Below are positions 51,440 to 60,034 of a stretch of 64,000 nucleotides of DNA, in pieces. The position numbers were made by a program, and so were the translations under genes. The stretch is from assembly GCA_934162445.1 (NCBI GenBank), contig CAKPIT010000001.1, positions 62,001 to 126,000 of the forward strand, in the 5' to 3' direction. The notes below the pieces were generated by a model. It made no database searches. It was not told the DNA's origin and worked only from the letters and a program-made list of their open reading frames with translations. This stretch comes from an uncultured Bacilli bacterium. GTDB taxonomy: Bacteria > Bacillota_I > Bacilli_A > RF39 > UBA660. The stretch's first letter is position 1; each line of letters begins with the position of its first letter.

Positions 51440-52448
51440 TTAATAAACTTTTATTTATAGCATCAGCTAACAAACTACTAAGTTTCAACACTTCTTCATC
51501 AATATCTTTAGGAGTTACTAAATAATTATATCCAAGCGGTATCAATACTTCTTTAATTAATTCTTCTAATTCATTTTCCTTTAAAGATCCTAAAAGTCCT
51601 AATACCTTTTCTTTTTCTAATGTACTCAAATCATGTTGATGATCTTTATAATTACGATTATTAACAGGTATTAACTTTAATTTTTGATTATTAATATTTT
51701 CTTTTTCATAACTAAAGTGCTTATATAAATAATTTATTGTATTACTAACAATAGTTGCAGCTTCTAAAACGGTAGGAACCCCAATTGCTAGAACCGGAAT
51801 CTTTAAAATTTCTTCACTAATTTCTTCTCTATTAGACAAAAGACCACTCCCCGGCGTAATTCCCGTATTAGTCAATTGAATTGTTTTATTAACTCTATCA
51901 ATCACCGATGCTTTTAAAGAATCAACTACAATCATAAAATCTGGTTTAACTTTTTCTTTAAGAGCTACAATAATATCACTAGTCTCAATTCCTGTCACCC
52001 CCATCACTCCCGGTACAAAACTAGAAATAACCCGGTACTTATCGGAAAGAGGCAGTTTTAAATTAACAATTTGCCTTGTAATTTTAATTTTATCAATCAT
52101 CAACGGTCCAATTGCATCAGCTGTTGATTTTCTGTTACCAAGTCCAATAATTAAACAAGAATAGTTATCTTTTATCTCCATAATATCAAGCATCTTTTTA
52201 ATTTCTTTTGCAACAACTGCAAGTAAATCCTGATAATTATCTTCATCCGTTGCATCTAAAAAACTAATTGTTTTATAAACCCCCGCTTTTTTCCCAATCA
52301 TTTGCGCTTTATCATTATCTAACATTATTGTTTCTATTGTAATATCTTTATCCTTTGTAACTTCCCTTTTATAATCATCAATATTACTTAAACTCTCACT
52401 TATTAAGTCCGTTCTAACCTCATATTTTCCTAAATCAATAGCACTCAT
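51432..52448 (-). CDS. gpr: GPR germination protease
   Basis: Aspartic-like endopeptidase that degrades small acid-soluble spore proteins at germination. The N-terminus MSAIDLGKYEVRTDLISES contains the propeptide region with the conserved RTDL. LIIGLGNRKSTADAIGPLM and VPGVMGVTGIETSDII, plus DSLKA and TPGSGLLSNREEIS, are family blocks. About 338 residues. ATG 52448 follows AAGGTGATGAAA; GTG and ATG codons upstream lie within that site. It is divergent from rpsT, as in Bacillus. No small acid-soluble protein gene is in the window. Confidence 0.95.
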   Translation of the reverse strand: MSAIDLGKYEVRTDLISESLSNIDDYKREVTKDKDITIETIMLDNDKAQMIGKKAGVYKTISFLDATDEDNYQDLLAVVAKEIKKMLDIMEIKDNYSCLIIGLGNRKSTADAIGPLMIDKIKITRQIVNLKLPLSDKYRVISSFVPGVMGVTGIETSDIIVALKEKVKPDFMIVVDSLKASVIDRVNKTIQLTNTGITPGSGLLSNREEISEEILKIPVLAIGVPTVLEAATIVSNTINYLYKHFSYEKENINNQKLKLIPVNNRNYKDHQHDLSTLEKEKVLGLLGSLKENELEELIKEVLIPLGYNYLVTPKDIDEEVLKLSSLLADAINKSLLIK

Positions 52449-52482
52449 TTTCATCACCTTATTATAGTAATTACCAAAATTA

Positions 52483-52496
52483 GCAAATATATTTGC
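52483..52496. promoter_or_regulatory. 14-bp palindrome overlapping the rpsT -35 box
   Basis: GCAAATATATTTGC, a perfect palindrome between the divergent gpr and rpsT genes; its right arm overlaps the rpsT -35. A possible operator. Confidence 0.4.
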
Positions 52497-52521
52497 AAAA
52501 TATTCAGTTTTTTGATAAAAT
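52493..52521 (+). promoter_or_regulatory. Promoter of rpsT
   Basis: TTGCAA, 17-base spacer, TAAAAT. Confidence 0.65.
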
Positions 52522-52553
52522 TAGTATGTTAAAAAAAGGAAGGAGGAACATCT

Positions 52554-52817
52554 ATGCCAAACATTAAAAGTGCTAAGAAAAGAGTACGTAGTAATGCTAC
52601 TAAAAATGATATTAACACTCTAGTTAAATCAAGTATGAGAACTGCTATTAAAAATGTTGAAAAAACAGTTGCTGCTAATAATGTTGAAGAAGCATCTAAG
52701 AAATTAAATATCGCTTTACAAAGAATTGATAAAGCTTGTAATTCTGGTCTTGTTCATAAAAATAAAGCTGCTAGATTAAAATCAAGATTAACCAAAGCTG
52801 TTAATAAAATAAAATAA
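52554..52817 (+). CDS. rpsT: 30S ribosomal protein S20
   Basis: Helical 16S rRNA-binding primary protein of the small subunit. MPNIKSAKKRVRSNATKND at the N-terminus, KAVNKI at the end and the Lys/Ala-rich helices between match the family; 87 residues is normal. AAGGAGGAACATCT precedes the ATG. Monocistronic, between its own promoter and a strong terminator. Confidence 0.97.
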   Translation: MPNIKSAKKRVRSNATKNDINTLVKSSMRTAIKNVEKTVAANNVEEASKKLNIALQRIDKACNSGLVHKNKAARLKSRLTKAVNKIK

Positions 52818-52857
52818 CAAAAAGAAATGTGGATAGTGTACACGCACATTTCTTTTT
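52813..52857. terminator. Bidirectional terminator between rpsT and the Alg13-like gene
   Basis: Perfect 10-bp stem AAGAAATGTG/CACATTTCTT, flanked by A-rich left and T-rich right tracts. Confidence 0.8.
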
Positions 52858-52864
52858 TTATTTT

Positions 52865-53662
52865 CTATTTTCTCTTAATAATATGATATAAAAGTAATAT
52901 TCCAAGATTAATTATTATTTTACTATAAATAATATTAAAACTTACCACATCATTTAAAAATAGCATTAATAACACATCTAATAAATAAAAACTACTAATT
53001 ATTTTCTCATTATTTTTAAATTTAACTTTTCCTAATAACATTAATAATAGTAACGTAAACAAATAACTAATTGATAAATTTAAATAAAGATTAACTTTTA
53101 AACTTTTAAGGAAAAGAAATAATATAAAATCAATAATAATTCCTAATATAGCAACCATATCTCGATTTAACCAACTCTGATAATCATCATTATCAATAAA
53201 ATCAGCAATTGCTTTATTAAAATGATCCTTATTACTTTCATACTTTTTAGGTTTAAAGTTTTTACTCTTCTCTAATACTTTATCAAATTTCGTTAAATCT
53301 TTAAGAGCCAAGATATAACCTTTTTTACTAAACTCATTTACTATTTCTTTTTGATGATCATTAGTGTGTTCATTATATTTAACAAGTCTAGGTACCGCAA
53401 TTACTTTCTTATTATACTTTAAGGCGGTTAAAATACTTCCTACTCCGCCATGCGTAATAACTAAAGAAGCATCTCTCATTGTCTTTTCAAACTCATCTTT
53501 ACTAAGACTTTCTACAATCTTCATCTTCGCACTTTGATATTTAGTAAAGCCCGCTTGGACAATCACTTCCTCTTTAATATTACCTTTTTCTATTTCTAAA
53601 GCAATCGTATCAAGTAATCGTTTAAAACTTTTATCTTGGGTTCCAAGTGTTACAAAAATCAT
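52865..53662 (-). CDS. Alg13/PssE-like glycosyltransferase subunit with C-terminal GtrA-like membrane domain
   Basis: Catalytic half of a split GT28 (Alg13/Alg14-type) transferase that adds a sugar to a lipid-linked intermediate. MIFVTLGTQDKSFKRLL at the start and SLVITHGGVGSILTAL plus KKVIAVPRLVKYNEHTNDHQKEI (sugar-nucleotide site) are typical of PssE/Alg13, which are about 160 residues. Here the protein continues to 265 with four hydrophobic segments (~172-262) reminiscent of a GtrA-type domain (GIIIDFILFLFL, NLSISYLFTLL). The start overlaps the stop of the Alg14-like gene as TAATG. Confidence 0.85.
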   Translation of the reverse strand: MIFVTLGTQDKSFKRLLDTIALEIEKGNIKEEVIVQAGFTKYQSAKMKIVESLSKDEFEKTMRDASLVITHGGVGSILTALKYNKKVIAVPRLVKYNEHTNDHQKEIVNEFSKKGYILALKDLTKFDKVLEKSKNFKPKKYESNKDHFNKAIADFIDNDDYQSWLNRDMVAILGIIIDFILFLFLKSLKVNLYLNLSISYLFTLLLLMLLGKVKFKNNEKIISSFYLLDVLLMLFLNDVVSFNIIYSKIIINLGILLLYHIIKRK

Positions 53663-54141
53663 TAAAAACAGCCCCCTTCACATATCGCCTTAGGATAAAG
53701 TTTTAACATACTTGGCCACTGAACCATAAATAAATTAGCAATATGAAATTTATAAAATAATCGTCCCGTAATTGTCCTTGAATTAATATTTGCAAACGTT
53801 TCAATATAAATTATCTTACTTCCAAAAATCTTTCCAATACAACAAATCGGACCTGCCGTATGGGCTCCCGTCGTTACAATAAAGTCAGGCCGATACTTAA
53901 AATACAAAAACAAACTAATAAAACAATTTAATAATAATTTAAATGGATAAACCGCCTTATGATCCTTAGTTCCATAAATTAAGTAATCAACATTTTTATA
54001 TTTTTTCTTCAAGCTCTTATTAGCTTCCGTCTTCTCCGTAATAAGACTATAATCATATTTTCCAAAAAGACCCTCTAACTGCAACAATTCTGTTAAATGT
54101 CCTCCGGTACTAGAAACAAACATTACTTTTTTCTTTTTCAC
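53662..54141 (-). CDS. Alg14/PssD-like glycosyltransferase subunit
   Basis: Membrane-anchoring, acceptor-binding half of the split glycosyltransferase. VMFVSSTGGHLTELLQL (residues 6-22), VTTGAHTAGPICCIGKIFGSKIIYIETFANI and VQWPSMLKLYPKA are family blocks. 159 residues is normal. Starts at GTG after GAAGTGATTT. It is paired with the Alg13-like gene and follows a GT4 gene by 5 bases, indicating a polysaccharide assembly operon. Confidence 0.92.
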   Translation of the reverse strand: MKKKKVMFVSSTGGHLTELLQLEGLFGKYDYSLITEKTEANKSLKKKYKNVDYLIYGTKDHKAVYPFKLLLNCFISLFLYFKYRPDFIVTTGAHTAGPICCIGKIFGSKIIYIETFANINSRTITGRLFYKFHIANLFMVQWPSMLKLYPKAICEGGCF

Positions 54142-54146
54142 TTAAA

Positions 54147-55295
54147 TCACTTCTTTTCAATTATCTTTTCCCAACTTGATCTAATAGCATCAGGTAAATA
54201 AGCCTTAACTTTACATCTTCCATTCGCTCCCAACTCATGAAGTTTCTTAGGATTCTTAATAAGATCAAATACTTTTTTCTCCATAGCCTTAAAGTTTCGA
54301 TTACGAATTAAATAACCATCACGTCCAGAAGTAATAATTTCTCGTGCTCCTTCAGCAGAATCAAAAGCAAGACAAGGCAAGCCATTACTCATCGCTTCAA
54401 GTAACACAATTCCAAATGACTCTGTATAACTAGTCATAATATAAATACTAGCCTTATGCATCAATTTTTCAATCTCATTACTATTTTTAAAACCATGTAA
54501 AATAACATCATCAGAAAGATTATTACGTTTAATATAATTTTCTAATTTTTCTCTTTCAACGCCATCCCCCACAATATCAAGTTTCCATGTACAGCCGTTT
54601 TTCTTTAAGTCATTATAAAGAACAAGTAAATCAAAATAACCCTTTTCAGGTGCAAGCCGCCCCACCGTTATTAATCTTTCCCCGGTTAATGGACTCTTTG
54701 TCCGTGGCATTTTTTCAATAACATTAGGAATATAAACACATTTTGTCTTATAACTTCGCATCTGTTTCCGATAAAACTTATGTAATGATTTTGACACAAG
54801 TACTAAATAATCAAGATTTTTAGAAGCTCTAACCACATCCGTCGCATACTTCATATTATTATGATAGTGATTATGTTCCCAACCAATCTTAATCATATCG
54901 TTATTACCATATTCTCCTAATAATTCGTTTAAAAAAATTCTAGTAGCAATAACAACATCATCATCACTATTTTTTAAATAATTAATTACTTCACTTCTTC
55001 TTTTATTTAAAATCTTAACTCCCTTTATTGATTCTTTAACAAAAGAAATTATTTTAAAGTTATGAAGTGTACTTTTCCATTCTTTTCTATTAGGGGACAT
55101 ACTACTATCAAGTAAATATTTAATCTCAACTCTCTCATTCACTTTAAATACACTACTATCATAAAGCTTATAAATAGATACAATCTTTACTTTATAGTTT
55201 TCATTATTAGCTAGTAAATTAGCAAGCGAACAGATTGACTTTTCTACTCCCCCATATCCAAGATGTAAAGCAAGTATTGTTATTTTCTTTTTCAA
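54147..55295 (-). CDS. Glycosyltransferase, GT4 family
   Basis: GT-B fold retaining glycosyltransferase using a nucleotide sugar. LHLGYGGVEKSICSLANLL near the N-terminus, LITVGRLAPEKGYFDLL (about 215-231), VGDGVEREKLE and the EX7E region TESFGIVLLEAMSNGLPCLAFDS match GT4. 382 residues. Starts at TTG after GGAGATGG. First gene of the operon leading to the Alg14/Alg13-like pair, so it likely adds a later sugar of the same surface glycan (inference). Confidence 0.93.
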   Translation of the reverse strand: MKKKITILALHLGYGGVEKSICSLANLLANNENYKVKIVSIYKLYDSSVFKVNERVEIKYLLDSSMSPNRKEWKSTLHNFKIISFVKESIKGVKILNKRRSEVINYLKNSDDDVVIATRIFLNELLGEYGNNDMIKIGWEHNHYHNNMKYATDVVRASKNLDYLVLVSKSLHKFYRKQMRSYKTKCVYIPNVIEKMPRTKSPLTGERLITVGRLAPEKGYFDLLVLYNDLKKNGCTWKLDIVGDGVEREKLENYIKRNNLSDDVILHGFKNSNEIEKLMHKASIYIMTSYTESFGIVLLEAMSNGLPCLAFDSAEGAREIITSGRDGYLIRNRNFKAMEKKVFDLIKNPKKLHELGANGRCKVKAYLPDAIRSSWEKIIEKK

Positions 55296-55351
55296 AAAGC
55301 ACCATCTCCTTTATATATATAGTATATAGTATATCGATCTTTAAAGCAAAT

Positions 55352-55373
55352 AAAAAAGAAACCAAAGTTTCTT
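55352..55373 (-). terminator. Terminator after the GH25 lysozyme gene
   Basis: AAGAAAC/GTTTCTT stem with a 4-base loop, followed on the minus strand by six T. Confidence 0.6.
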
Positions 55374-55374
55374 C

Positions 55375-57996
55375 TTAAAACCAGACACTAACGTCAACAT
55401 TACCATTAATACCTAAAACTTTTTCGGTACTAGAATATTGCCATTTTGTATAATTACCTGAATAATCACAATAATGATTAAATTGCGCAATCCAATCAAT
55501 TTTATCTTTCCAGTCAACTAAGGCCGTATCTGCAAAATTTTTACTAGTATAAATTTTAAAATCATAACCATGCATATTAAGTCGATCTCTAAACTGTGAA
55601 ATAATATTTAAATAATCACTCGGTCCCCAATTATGATTACCATCACTAATATCCCATTTTTCAAGGTCATAATAAATTGGTAATGTTAAATTCATTTTAT
55701 ACTTTTCAATTGATTCCACAATTCTCTCAGCTTCAAGAGCCGCTTCATGAATAAGACCAAATTTAACCGTATTTACAGCTTTATCTTCAGCATAACTATA
55801 AATATAAAGACCATATGGCATCGAAATACTACTAGCCCCTTCCACATTCTTTAAAAGATAACTATCTTCAGTATCGCTTCCTGCGGCTACCCTAATAATA
55901 ACCGCATCAACATCAGTGGTACTAACTGCTTTCCAATCAATATCTTTTTGATGGGAAGAAACATCAATTACTTTCCGAACATTCTTGCCAATCATTACCC
56001 CTTTAGAATTAAAGAAATATTTAACCCCATCAATAAAGGCCCAATCATTGGCCATATTACCAAGATAATCATAATAATAAGTTTTACCATCAACAACTTT
56101 AAAAGTACCATTTACATAAGGTTTACTAACAGGTTCATTAAATGCAGAATCCTTAACTACTAACTTAACTTCAATTCCTTCGATAGCCTTATCCATTCCA
56201 TCACTTCCAGCTTTCGCTCCATTTAAAGCCCAATCAAGCCAACCTACAGAACTAACATGAACGCGGTAGTAAACATCATAATAACTAGCAATATCGCCTG
56301 TTAGTCTAATCTTAATTCCCTCAATATGACGGGCTTCGCCAACACTACCAGAAACACTACCATTACTAACTTCATTTTGCCAACCTTTATATCTTACATA
56401 AGTTTCATAATTAACATTTCCTTTAATTGTCGAACTTAAACTAAGTTTAACTCCTTCAATAGCAAGACCACGACCAGTCGTTCCCATCAATGCTCCATTT
56501 TTAACCTCATTTTGCCAGCCAATACTTTCAACATGCGCTTGATAAATAATTTCTGATGCTTTTACAATCGAAGCATTATCAAGTGATCCCGGAGGATTAG
56601 AGCCTTTTGGTACCAATACAATTCTCAAAGCTTCAAGCCGTCTGCCAAATCCAATTGTTCCTGCTATTTCCCCATTTTTAGCATAACCTAACCATCCACT
56701 ATTTTTAACATGAGTTGTATAATAAATATCATAATGATCGGCAAGTTCTCCTGTTAAGTTAATCTTAATCGCTTCAATTTGTAAACCACGTCCTGTTGTT
56801 CCCGCAATCATTCCATTACTAACTTCATTTTGCCAACCAATACTAGAAACATGCGCACTATAAGTAATATCTCCTGAATAACCATATGTATTATTAAGTC
56901 TAATCTTAAGTGCTTCAACCTGTAACCCCCGGCCCGCTGTTCCTGCCACTAAGCCATTACTAACTGCATCTTGCCAGCCAATACTAGAAACATGCGCACT
57001 ATATAAAACCGAAATATCTTTTACTTTATTAATATTATCAGTTTTTAATGATGGATCTTCGCCTTTTTTAACTAATTTAATTTCCAAAGCTTCAATCTGT
57101 TTACCATAACCAACACTACCCGAAATCTCCCCATTCTTAGCCCAATCAAAATAACCATACGTTTCAACATGAGTTCTATAATAAATATCATAATAATTAG
57201 CAACATCACCCGTTAACTTAATTGTTAACGCTTCCATCTGTTTACCTTTTCCCTCAGTACCAGCCATCATTCCATTACTAACTGCATCTTGCCAGCCAAT
57301 ACTCTCAACATGAGCTCTATAAACAATACTACCTTCTAAATCATTAAAGTTTCCTTCTATTTTTAACGCTTCCATCTGTTTCCCCATACCGGTGGTACCA
57401 ATAATTCCACTACTAACCGCATCTTGCCAGCCAATACTTTCAACATGCGCTTGATATTTAATAGAAACTTCACTACTTTGTTGTGGCTTTATAAAACGAA
57501 CTATAAAGTCATGACTAATATCATTAATCGTAATCTTATATTGATTATCCCCAAGATCTTCAACCTTACTAGTTGTAAACCCAGTATTATTTTTAACATA
57601 ATTACTTATTTCTTCTAAATAATTATCACTACTACTATTAATTTCCAACTCACTTACAAGCGTATAAGTAAAAGAAGAAGTATATTCCTTATCTTTATAA
57701 CTAATCTTATAATTTCCTTTATTTAACAACTTATCAAACGTTAATGAAACCTCATACCCTTCATAACTCTTTCCCTTTATATAATTACTAATTAAATCAT
57801 CAAGCTTATAACTAACATCATAAAGATAATTAAAAGTCTCTTTAACATTAAACTGATAATTAACCTCTCCCATATTAGCCACAATCTTATCAAAATCATC
57901 ATAAAACTTATCAGTATCATTTGCAAATACCATCAAAGGTACCATCAACACACTAAATAAAAATACACTAAAAATCAACCCAAATTTCTTCTTCAT
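55375..57996 (-). CDS. Secreted GH25 lysozyme with nine ChW repeats
   Basis: Exported peptidoglycan hydrolase, 873 residues. Signal peptide (MKKKFGLIFSVFLFSVLMVPLMVFA), a Lys/Asp-rich N-terminal region, nine ChW (clostridial hydrophobic, conserved Trp) repeats from about 177 to 620 of the type YxAHVxSIGWQxxVSNGxxxGTxGRGxxxEAxxI, a short cell-wall-binding-like stretch (KTYYYDYLGNMANDW) and a GH25 domain (~675-873) with VIDVSSHQKDIDWKAV, YYDLEKWD and KWQYSS. The repeats form three sets of three. AGGAGAGGCTTT precedes the ATG. ChW repeats are thought to bind the cell surface. Confidence 0.95.
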   Translation of the reverse strand: MKKKFGLIFSVFLFSVLMVPLMVFANDTDKFYDDFDKIVANMGEVNYQFNVKETFNYLYDVSYKLDDLISNYIKGKSYEGYEVSLTFDKLLNKGNYKISYKDKEYTSSFTYTLVSELEINSSSDNYLEEISNYVKNNTGFTTSKVEDLGDNQYKITINDISHDFIVRFIKPQQSSEVSIKYQAHVESIGWQDAVSSGIIGTTGMGKQMEALKIEGNFNDLEGSIVYRAHVESIGWQDAVSNGMMAGTEGKGKQMEALTIKLTGDVANYYDIYYRTHVETYGYFDWAKNGEISGSVGYGKQIEALEIKLVKKGEDPSLKTDNINKVKDISVLYSAHVSSIGWQDAVSNGLVAGTAGRGLQVEALKIRLNNTYGYSGDITYSAHVSSIGWQNEVSNGMIAGTTGRGLQIEAIKINLTGELADHYDIYYTTHVKNSGWLGYAKNGEIAGTIGFGRRLEALRIVLVPKGSNPPGSLDNASIVKASEIIYQAHVESIGWQNEVKNGALMGTTGRGLAIEGVKLSLSSTIKGNVNYETYVRYKGWQNEVSNGSVSGSVGEARHIEGIKIRLTGDIASYYDVYYRVHVSSVGWLDWALNGAKAGSDGMDKAIEGIEVKLVVKDSAFNEPVSKPYVNGTFKVVDGKTYYYDYLGNMANDWAFIDGVKYFFNSKGVMIGKNVRKVIDVSSHQKDIDWKAVSTTDVDAVIIRVAAGSDTEDSYLLKNVEGASSISMPYGLYIYSYAEDKAVNTVKFGLIHEAALEAERIVESIEKYKMNLTLPIYYDLEKWDISDGNHNWGPSDYLNIISQFRDRLNMHGYDFKIYTSKNFADTALVDWKDKIDWIAQFNHYCDYSGNYTKWQYSSTEKVLGINGNVDVSVWF
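55990..57470 (-). repeat. Nine ChW-coding repeats in three triplets
   Basis: Units of about 120-160 bp. Units 1-2, 4-5 and 7-8 are of the GWQ type; units 3, 6 and 9 are of a distinct YDIYY...GW/GY type and are followed by longer linkers (KGEDPSL, KGSNPPG). This gives an A-A'-B pattern repeated three times. Confidence 0.8.
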
Positions 57997-58018
57997 AAAG
58001 CCTCTCCTATCCTCACTA

Positions 58019-58047
58019 ATTATAGCATAATTAAAAATTTACAGCAA
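58019..58047 (-). promoter_or_regulatory. Promoter of the GH25 gene
   Basis: Minus strand: TTGCTG, 17-base spacer ending TGC, TATAAT (extended -10). Confidence 0.65.
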
Positions 58048-58066
58048 TACGAAAAAATGGTATAAT
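58038..58066 (+). promoter_or_regulatory. Promoter of the 58096 GT operon
   Basis: TTTACA, 17-base spacer ending TGG, TATAAT (extended -10). Its -35 overlaps that of the divergent GH25 promoter by two bases. Confidence 0.75.
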
Positions 58067-58095
58067 GAATCAAGAAATAGTAAAGGAGAAAAAAC

Positions 58096-59121
58096 ATGAA
58101 ACAAAAAAACATCTTACACTTATTAAGTAGTAATAAATATTCAGGAGCAGAAAATGTTGCCTGCACCATCATCAAAAATACTAAGGAAAATAGCTACTAC
58201 TGTAGCCCCAATGGTCCTATTAAAGAAAATCTTGAAGAAAAAGGAATCACTTATATTCCTCTTAAAAGTTTTACCAAAAAATCATTAAAAAAAGTCATTA
58301 AAGATTATCATATTGATATTATTCATGCCCATGATTTAAAAGCCAGTTTTCTTGCATCACAAATAAATGGTAATGTCAAAAAAATATCCCACTTACACTG
58401 TAATTATGATTTATATCATACCAATAATTTATATTCTCTAATTTATAAACATATCTCTAAGAAATTCAATAAAATTATCATGGTCTCTGATGAAATATAT
58501 AATGAAGCCGTCTTTAAAGACTATATCGCTGATAGAGCCATCATCTTAAGAAATGTGGTAGATCCTAAAGAAATTACAAAATTAAGTAAAGACTTTGAAA
58601 CAAAAAAATATGATTTAATCTTTGTTGCCCGTGTAATTGAAGTCAAAAGACCTCTTTTCTTTATTGATCTTGTTAAAGACTTAAAAAAAGAAAACAAAAA
58701 TATTAAAGCCGCCATCCTAGGTCAAGGCGATTTATATGATGAATGTAAAAAATATATTAAAGATAATGATTTAGAAGAAAACATTGATTTATTAGGTTTT
58801 AAAAACAATCCCTTCCCTTACGTTAAAAATAGCAAAATAGAAGTCCTTCCTTCTAAATACGAAGGTCTTCCTATGTCAACCATTGAATCCTTAATCTTAA
58901 ATGTTCCAGTCGTTAATAGCGGAGCGGGTGGCCTTAAAAAATTATGTATAGATCATCCTGAATTAGTATGCGAAACCAAAGAAGAATATCTAACTATTAT
59001 TAAAAAATTACTAACTACCAAACAAGAAGAAAAAACAAAAATATGCCAAGATATTCTAAAGAAAAATAATGATACTAAAACCTACTTTAAGGAAATTGAA
59101 AAAATCTATAAGGAGCTATAA
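58096..59121 (+). CDS. Glycosyltransferase, GT4 family
   Basis: GT-B glycosyltransferase: LLSSNKYSGAENVACTII at the N-terminus, IIHAHDLKASFLA, DLIFVARVIEVKRPLFFIDLV (donor domain start, about 175) and LPSKYEGLPMSTIESLILNVPVV in the EX7E region. 341 residues. AAAGGAGAAAAAAC precedes the ATG. Followed immediately by a GT2 gene, a two-gene plus-strand operon facing the larger minus-strand cluster. Confidence 0.92.
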   Translation: MKQKNILHLLSSNKYSGAENVACTIIKNTKENSYYCSPNGPIKENLEEKGITYIPLKSFTKKSLKKVIKDYHIDIIHAHDLKASFLASQINGNVKKISHLHCNYDLYHTNNLYSLIYKHISKKFNKIIMVSDEIYNEAVFKDYIADRAIILRNVVDPKEITKLSKDFETKKYDLIFVARVIEVKRPLFFIDLVKDLKKENKNIKAAILGQGDLYDECKKYIKDNDLEENIDLLGFKNNPFPYVKNSKIEVLPSKYEGLPMSTIESLILNVPVVNSGAGGLKKLCIDHPELVCETKEEYLTIIKKLLTTKQEEKTKICQDILKKNNDTKTYFKEIEKIYKEL

Positions 59122-59122
59122 T

Positions 59123-60007
59123 ATGTTAACAATCATAACTCCCACCTATAACCGGGAAAACACCCTAAAAAATGCTTACAAAAGTCTTTTAGACCAAACA
59201 AATAAAGATTTTGAATGGTTAATAATTGATGATGGATCAAAAGATAATACAAAAAAACTTGTTAAAGAATTCATCAAGGAAAACAAAATAAATATTACTT
59301 ATCATTATAAAGAAAATGGTGGTAAGCATACTGCCTTAAATGAAGGCGTAAAAAAAGCCAAAGGAACATATATTTTAATACTAGATAGTGATGATACCTT
59401 AACTAAAGATGCCGTTCACCTTGTCTTAACATCATGGCAAAAATATGAAAACAATCCAAAAATTGCCGCCCTTTCCTTTTTAAAAGTATTTCCTAACAAT
59501 GAAGTAATTGGTAAAAAATATCATCAAAAAGAAGTTAGATCTAACCACATTGATTTTCGGTATAATCAAAATCTTTTAGGCGATATGTGTGAAGTATTTA
59601 AAAAAGATATCTTAAAAAAATATCCCTTTCCTACCTTTAATCATGAACGCTTTTTAAGTGAAGCTATTATCTGGAATAAAATAGCCTTAGACTATGATAC
59701 CGTTTATATTAATAAACCAATCTATATTGCTGATTACTTACAAGATGGCTTATCTAAAAGTTTTTTCAAACTAGTATACCATAATCCCCTTGGAGCGAAA
59801 GCTAATGCTAATATGTTCTTAATCAAAAGATTCAAATTAAAGATAAGACTTAAAAATGCCATTTTATATGATGGATATGCCTTAACCGCTAAACTTAAAG
59901 TTAAAGATTTCATTAAAGAAAGCAATAATAAACTTTTAACAATTCTTGCCCTTCCAGCTGGTTATTTATATAAACACTTTCTTGCTTATCAAGCTAAAAA
60001 GAAATAG
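59123..60007 (+). CDS. Glycosyltransferase, GT2 family
   Basis: GT-A type transferase: MLTIITPTYNRENTLKNAYKSLL, EWLIIDDGSKDNTKKLV and YILILDSDDTLTKDAV (DxD region, about 80-90). About 294 residues. ATG 59123 follows AAGGAGCTATAAT; a longer frame from 59069 would run back into the preceding gene and lacks a ribosome-binding site. It starts right after the GT4 stop. Confidence 0.93.
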   Translation: MLTIITPTYNRENTLKNAYKSLLDQTNKDFEWLIIDDGSKDNTKKLVKEFIKENKINITYHYKENGGKHTALNEGVKKAKGTYILILDSDDTLTKDAVHLVLTSWQKYENNPKIAALSFLKVFPNNEVIGKKYHQKEVRSNHIDFRYNQNLLGDMCEVFKKDILKKYPFPTFNHERFLSEAIIWNKIALDYDTVYINKPIYIADYLQDGLSKSFFKLVYHNPLGAKANANMFLIKRFKLKIRLKNAILYDGYALTAKLKVKDFIKESNNKLLTILALPAGYLYKHFLAYQAKKK

Positions 60008-60034
60008 TAAAATCATACTATTTCTTTTCTTTTT
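59996..60034. terminator. Bidirectional terminator between convergent GT genes
   Basis: Stem AGAAATAGTA/TACTATTTCT with A-rich and T-rich flanks; overlaps the ends of both convergent genes. Confidence 0.75.
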
